In this document: positions 62,690 to 64,000 of the stretch, one piece after another | How the letters are laid out: each line of letters begins with the position of its first letter | Position numbering within the stretch: position 1 is the first letter of the stretch | NCBI GenBank assembly: GCA_951812725.1 | Contig: OX638330.1 | Span: 2,480,001 to 2,544,000 of the forward strand | From: an uncultured Caldilineaceae bacterium | GTDB taxonomy: Bacteria > Chloroflexota > Anaerolineae > Caldilineales > Caldilineaceae | Direction of reading: 5' to 3' | Length of the DNA stretch: 64,000 nt | Position numbers and translations under genes: made by a program | Notes under the pieces: generated by a model | The model's input: the letters and a program-made list of their open reading frames with translations, nothing else | The model's database searches: none | What the model was told of the DNA's origin: nothing

Positions 62690-62812
62690 CTGGAGCCGCA
62701 CGGCTGGAATGAGCACACACGGTCGGTGAGGGATGGTTTTGTAGGGGGGCGTTGCGGGGGCGCAGCCCCTGCACAAGGGAGGGCCGAAGGCCCGACCGCC
62801 CATAATACAACA
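62690..62812 (+). mobile_element. R1 transposon copy F2 (subtype II fragment)
   Basis: CTGCTGGAGCCGCACGGCTG and GAATGAGCACAC match the subtype II left part of copy B, followed by the conserved double-hairpin core through GGGCCGAAGGCCC. Both ends are missing, and it runs into a partial R2. Confidence 0.7.
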
Positions 62813-62975
62813 TTAGCGGAAAGCATGCAGGAATGTTTCTCGCTTGAATATTGTTTAAGAAAAAACGAGTCGATCCACTAAGTCACGCGAAGGGCCGAGA
62901 AGAATACCAGAGGCGTATCGGATTTTCTTTGCGTAGCTGCGGGGCCCTTGGCGGACAGGCGGGTTGCTTTTTCAG
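62813..62975 (+). repeat. R2 repeat, copy 4, partial
   Basis: CGGAAAGCATGCAGGAATGT, TTTCTCGCTTGAATATTG and AGTCACGCGAAGGGCC match internal R2 segments, but both ends are lost. It ends about 50 bases before the LysM gene, whose promoter region begins here. Confidence 0.6.
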
Positions 62976-63025
62976 ATCTCTTTTATGACATACGTTAAGG
63001 GGCACTAATTGTTGGGGACAGTCTT

Positions 63026-64000
63026 ATGGGACGGCATATGAAATCATTAGCCCGCGGGACGCTGGCTCTCATCCTGGCCGCTGTCGTTGTCATGTCGACT
63101 GGCGGCAGCGCCTCCGCCTCAGAGGTGCACACCGTGCAACCAGGTGAAACGCTGAGCCAGATCGCCAAACAGTATGGAACAACGGTTACCGACCTGCAGG
63201 AGTTGAACGGCCTGGCGGATGCCGACTATGTCCGGTACGGCCAGCGCCTTTTGATCGACGCCGGGGCAACAGTGGATCCCGCACCCGAGAGCGCCGAGGA
63301 GTATCAGCTTTACACGGTCCAGCCAGGCGACACCCTGTTCCGTCTGGCAGGAAAGCATGGCATCAGTCTGACCAAGCTCATGTCCATCAATGGGTTGTCC
63401 GAGGAGGAATGGCTCAAATTAGGTCAGGAATTGCTGGTGCCGCCTTCGCTCGCGCCCGCACCTCAACCTGCTCATCTGATTTCTGCACTGCAGCCCGCGC
63501 CTCCGACAGCCGGGATGCAACCCGGGCGGACTCGCCCCGATGTTCATACCGTGCAGACAGGCGAGTCACTCACAGACATCGCGGCGTTGTACGGTGTCAA
63601 CCCTGGCGCACTGGCCCGGTTGAACAGTTTGCAGAACAACAGCATTCCTGAGCGTGGCCGGGTCCTGCGAATTCCATCGGCAAACGCGCTCGAACTCCTG
63701 GAAGGCATGGGGCAATGGCTTGACTGGGCACTCTACCCTACGCTGACCGAGCGCTGGATCGAGGTCGATCTCAACGAACAGATCGCAATCGCCTATGAGG
63801 GCACGGTACCGGTCAGGGTGTTTGTCATCTCATCAGGAGTGGACAGCTCACCCACCGTCACCGGCACTTACAGCATTTGGGTCAAGACCGCCATGCAGGA
63901 CATGCGCGGCGGCAGCCGCGCGGCCGGCGACTCCTACCATGTGACTGAGGTCAAGGATGTTCAGTACTTTCACGAAGACTACGCCTTTCATGGAACCTAC
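63026..64000 (+). CDS. LysM and L,D-transpeptidase (YkuD) protein, truncated by the window end
   Basis: ATG 63026 has GGGGA 7 bases upstream; ATG 63038 is a second option. The frame is open to the window end. A signal peptide (LALILAAVVVMSTGGSASAS) is followed by three LysM domains (about 35-78, HTVQPGETLSQIAKQYG; 95-140, YTVQPGDTLFRLAGKHG; 173-218, HTVQTGESLTDIAALYG). A YkuD domain then opens with ERWIEVDLNEQIAIAYEG and TGTYSIWVK and includes YAFHGTY at the edge. The catalytic Cys motif lies beyond the window. LysM modules hold the protein on peptidoglycan, and YkuD forms 3-3 cross-links or attaches proteins to the wall. Confidence 0.92.
   Translation, partial: MGRHMKSLARGTLALILAAVVVMSTGGSASASEVHTVQPGETLSQIAKQYGTTVTDLQELNGLADADYVRYGQRLLIDAGATVDPAPESAEEYQLYTVQPGDTLFRLAGKHGISLTKLMSINGLSEEEWLKLGQELLVPPSLAPAPQPAHLISALQPAPPTAGMQPGRTRPDVHTVQTGESLTDIAALYGVNPGALARLNSLQNNSIPERGRVLRIPSANALELLEGMGQWLDWALYPTLTERWIEVDLNEQIAIAYEGTVPVRVFVISSGVDSSPTVTGTYSIWVKTAMQDMRGGSRAAGDSYHVTEVKDVQYFHEDYAFHGTY

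Overview
The window looks like a chromosomal stretch of a free-living or sponge-associated Chloroflexota bacterium, probably close to Caldilineaceae. This is inferred from the gene style and was not tested by any search. The pointers are Tat/lipobox solute-binding proteins ending in ACVPA-type lipoboxes, secreted proteins with long TP-rich linkers, a LysM/L,D-transpeptidase protein, many PhyH dioxygenases, sulfatases and MocA-type oxidoreductases, and GC-rich interspersed repeats. No rRNA, tRNA or CRISPR array was seen.

Region 1 (1-25 kb) is mainly a carbohydrate locus. Two complete sugar ABC importers (binding protein plus two permeases, no ATPase) surround two sulfatases and two paralogous GH43/GH117-like beta-propellers. 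Downstream lie a D-glutamate-cyclase-like protein, a Cys-nucleophile alpha/beta hydrolase, an enolase-superfamily sugar-acid enzyme, an M81 (MlrC) peptidase, a MocA-type oxidoreductase and three PhyH dioxygenases. A fourth PhyH gene runs off the left edge. The set fits uptake and desulfation of a sulfated, probably galactan-like, polysaccharide. A nucleotidyltransferase pair with a transposon inserted in front of it sits in the middle.

Region 2 (25-36 kb) holds surface proteins with FN3 or Ig-like repeats, a decayed FG-GAP lipoprotein fused to a permease remnant, two sialidase-type beta-propellers, another PhyH and a Cys-motif protein. It also has a G-rich stretch and a 71-bp tandem repeat.

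Region 3 (36-46 kb) is a cobalamin operon with its control elements in order: promoter, B12 riboswitch, intrinsic terminator, then cobD, cobO, cobN, a substrate-binding protein gene broken by one amber codon, and cobQ. CobO and CobN both carry an N-terminal thioredoxin-like [2Fe-2S] ferredoxin domain.

Region 4 (46-64 kb) has a ThuA-like protein with a dehydrogenase, a HEAT protein, an SH3b protein, a GMC oxidoreductase and two PhyH genes. It also holds a moc-like operon made of two tandem desaturase-Rieske fusions, a MocA-type oxidoreductase, a TIM-barrel isomerase and an SDR. A truncated LysM/YkuD protein closes the window.

Through all of this run two short non-autonomous repeat families. 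R1 (about 285-311 bp) has GTAA-starting terminal inverted repeats and 8-bp target duplications, the signature of IS66-family mobilisation. R2 (about 280-290 bp) has weaker inverted ends and is once nested inside R1.
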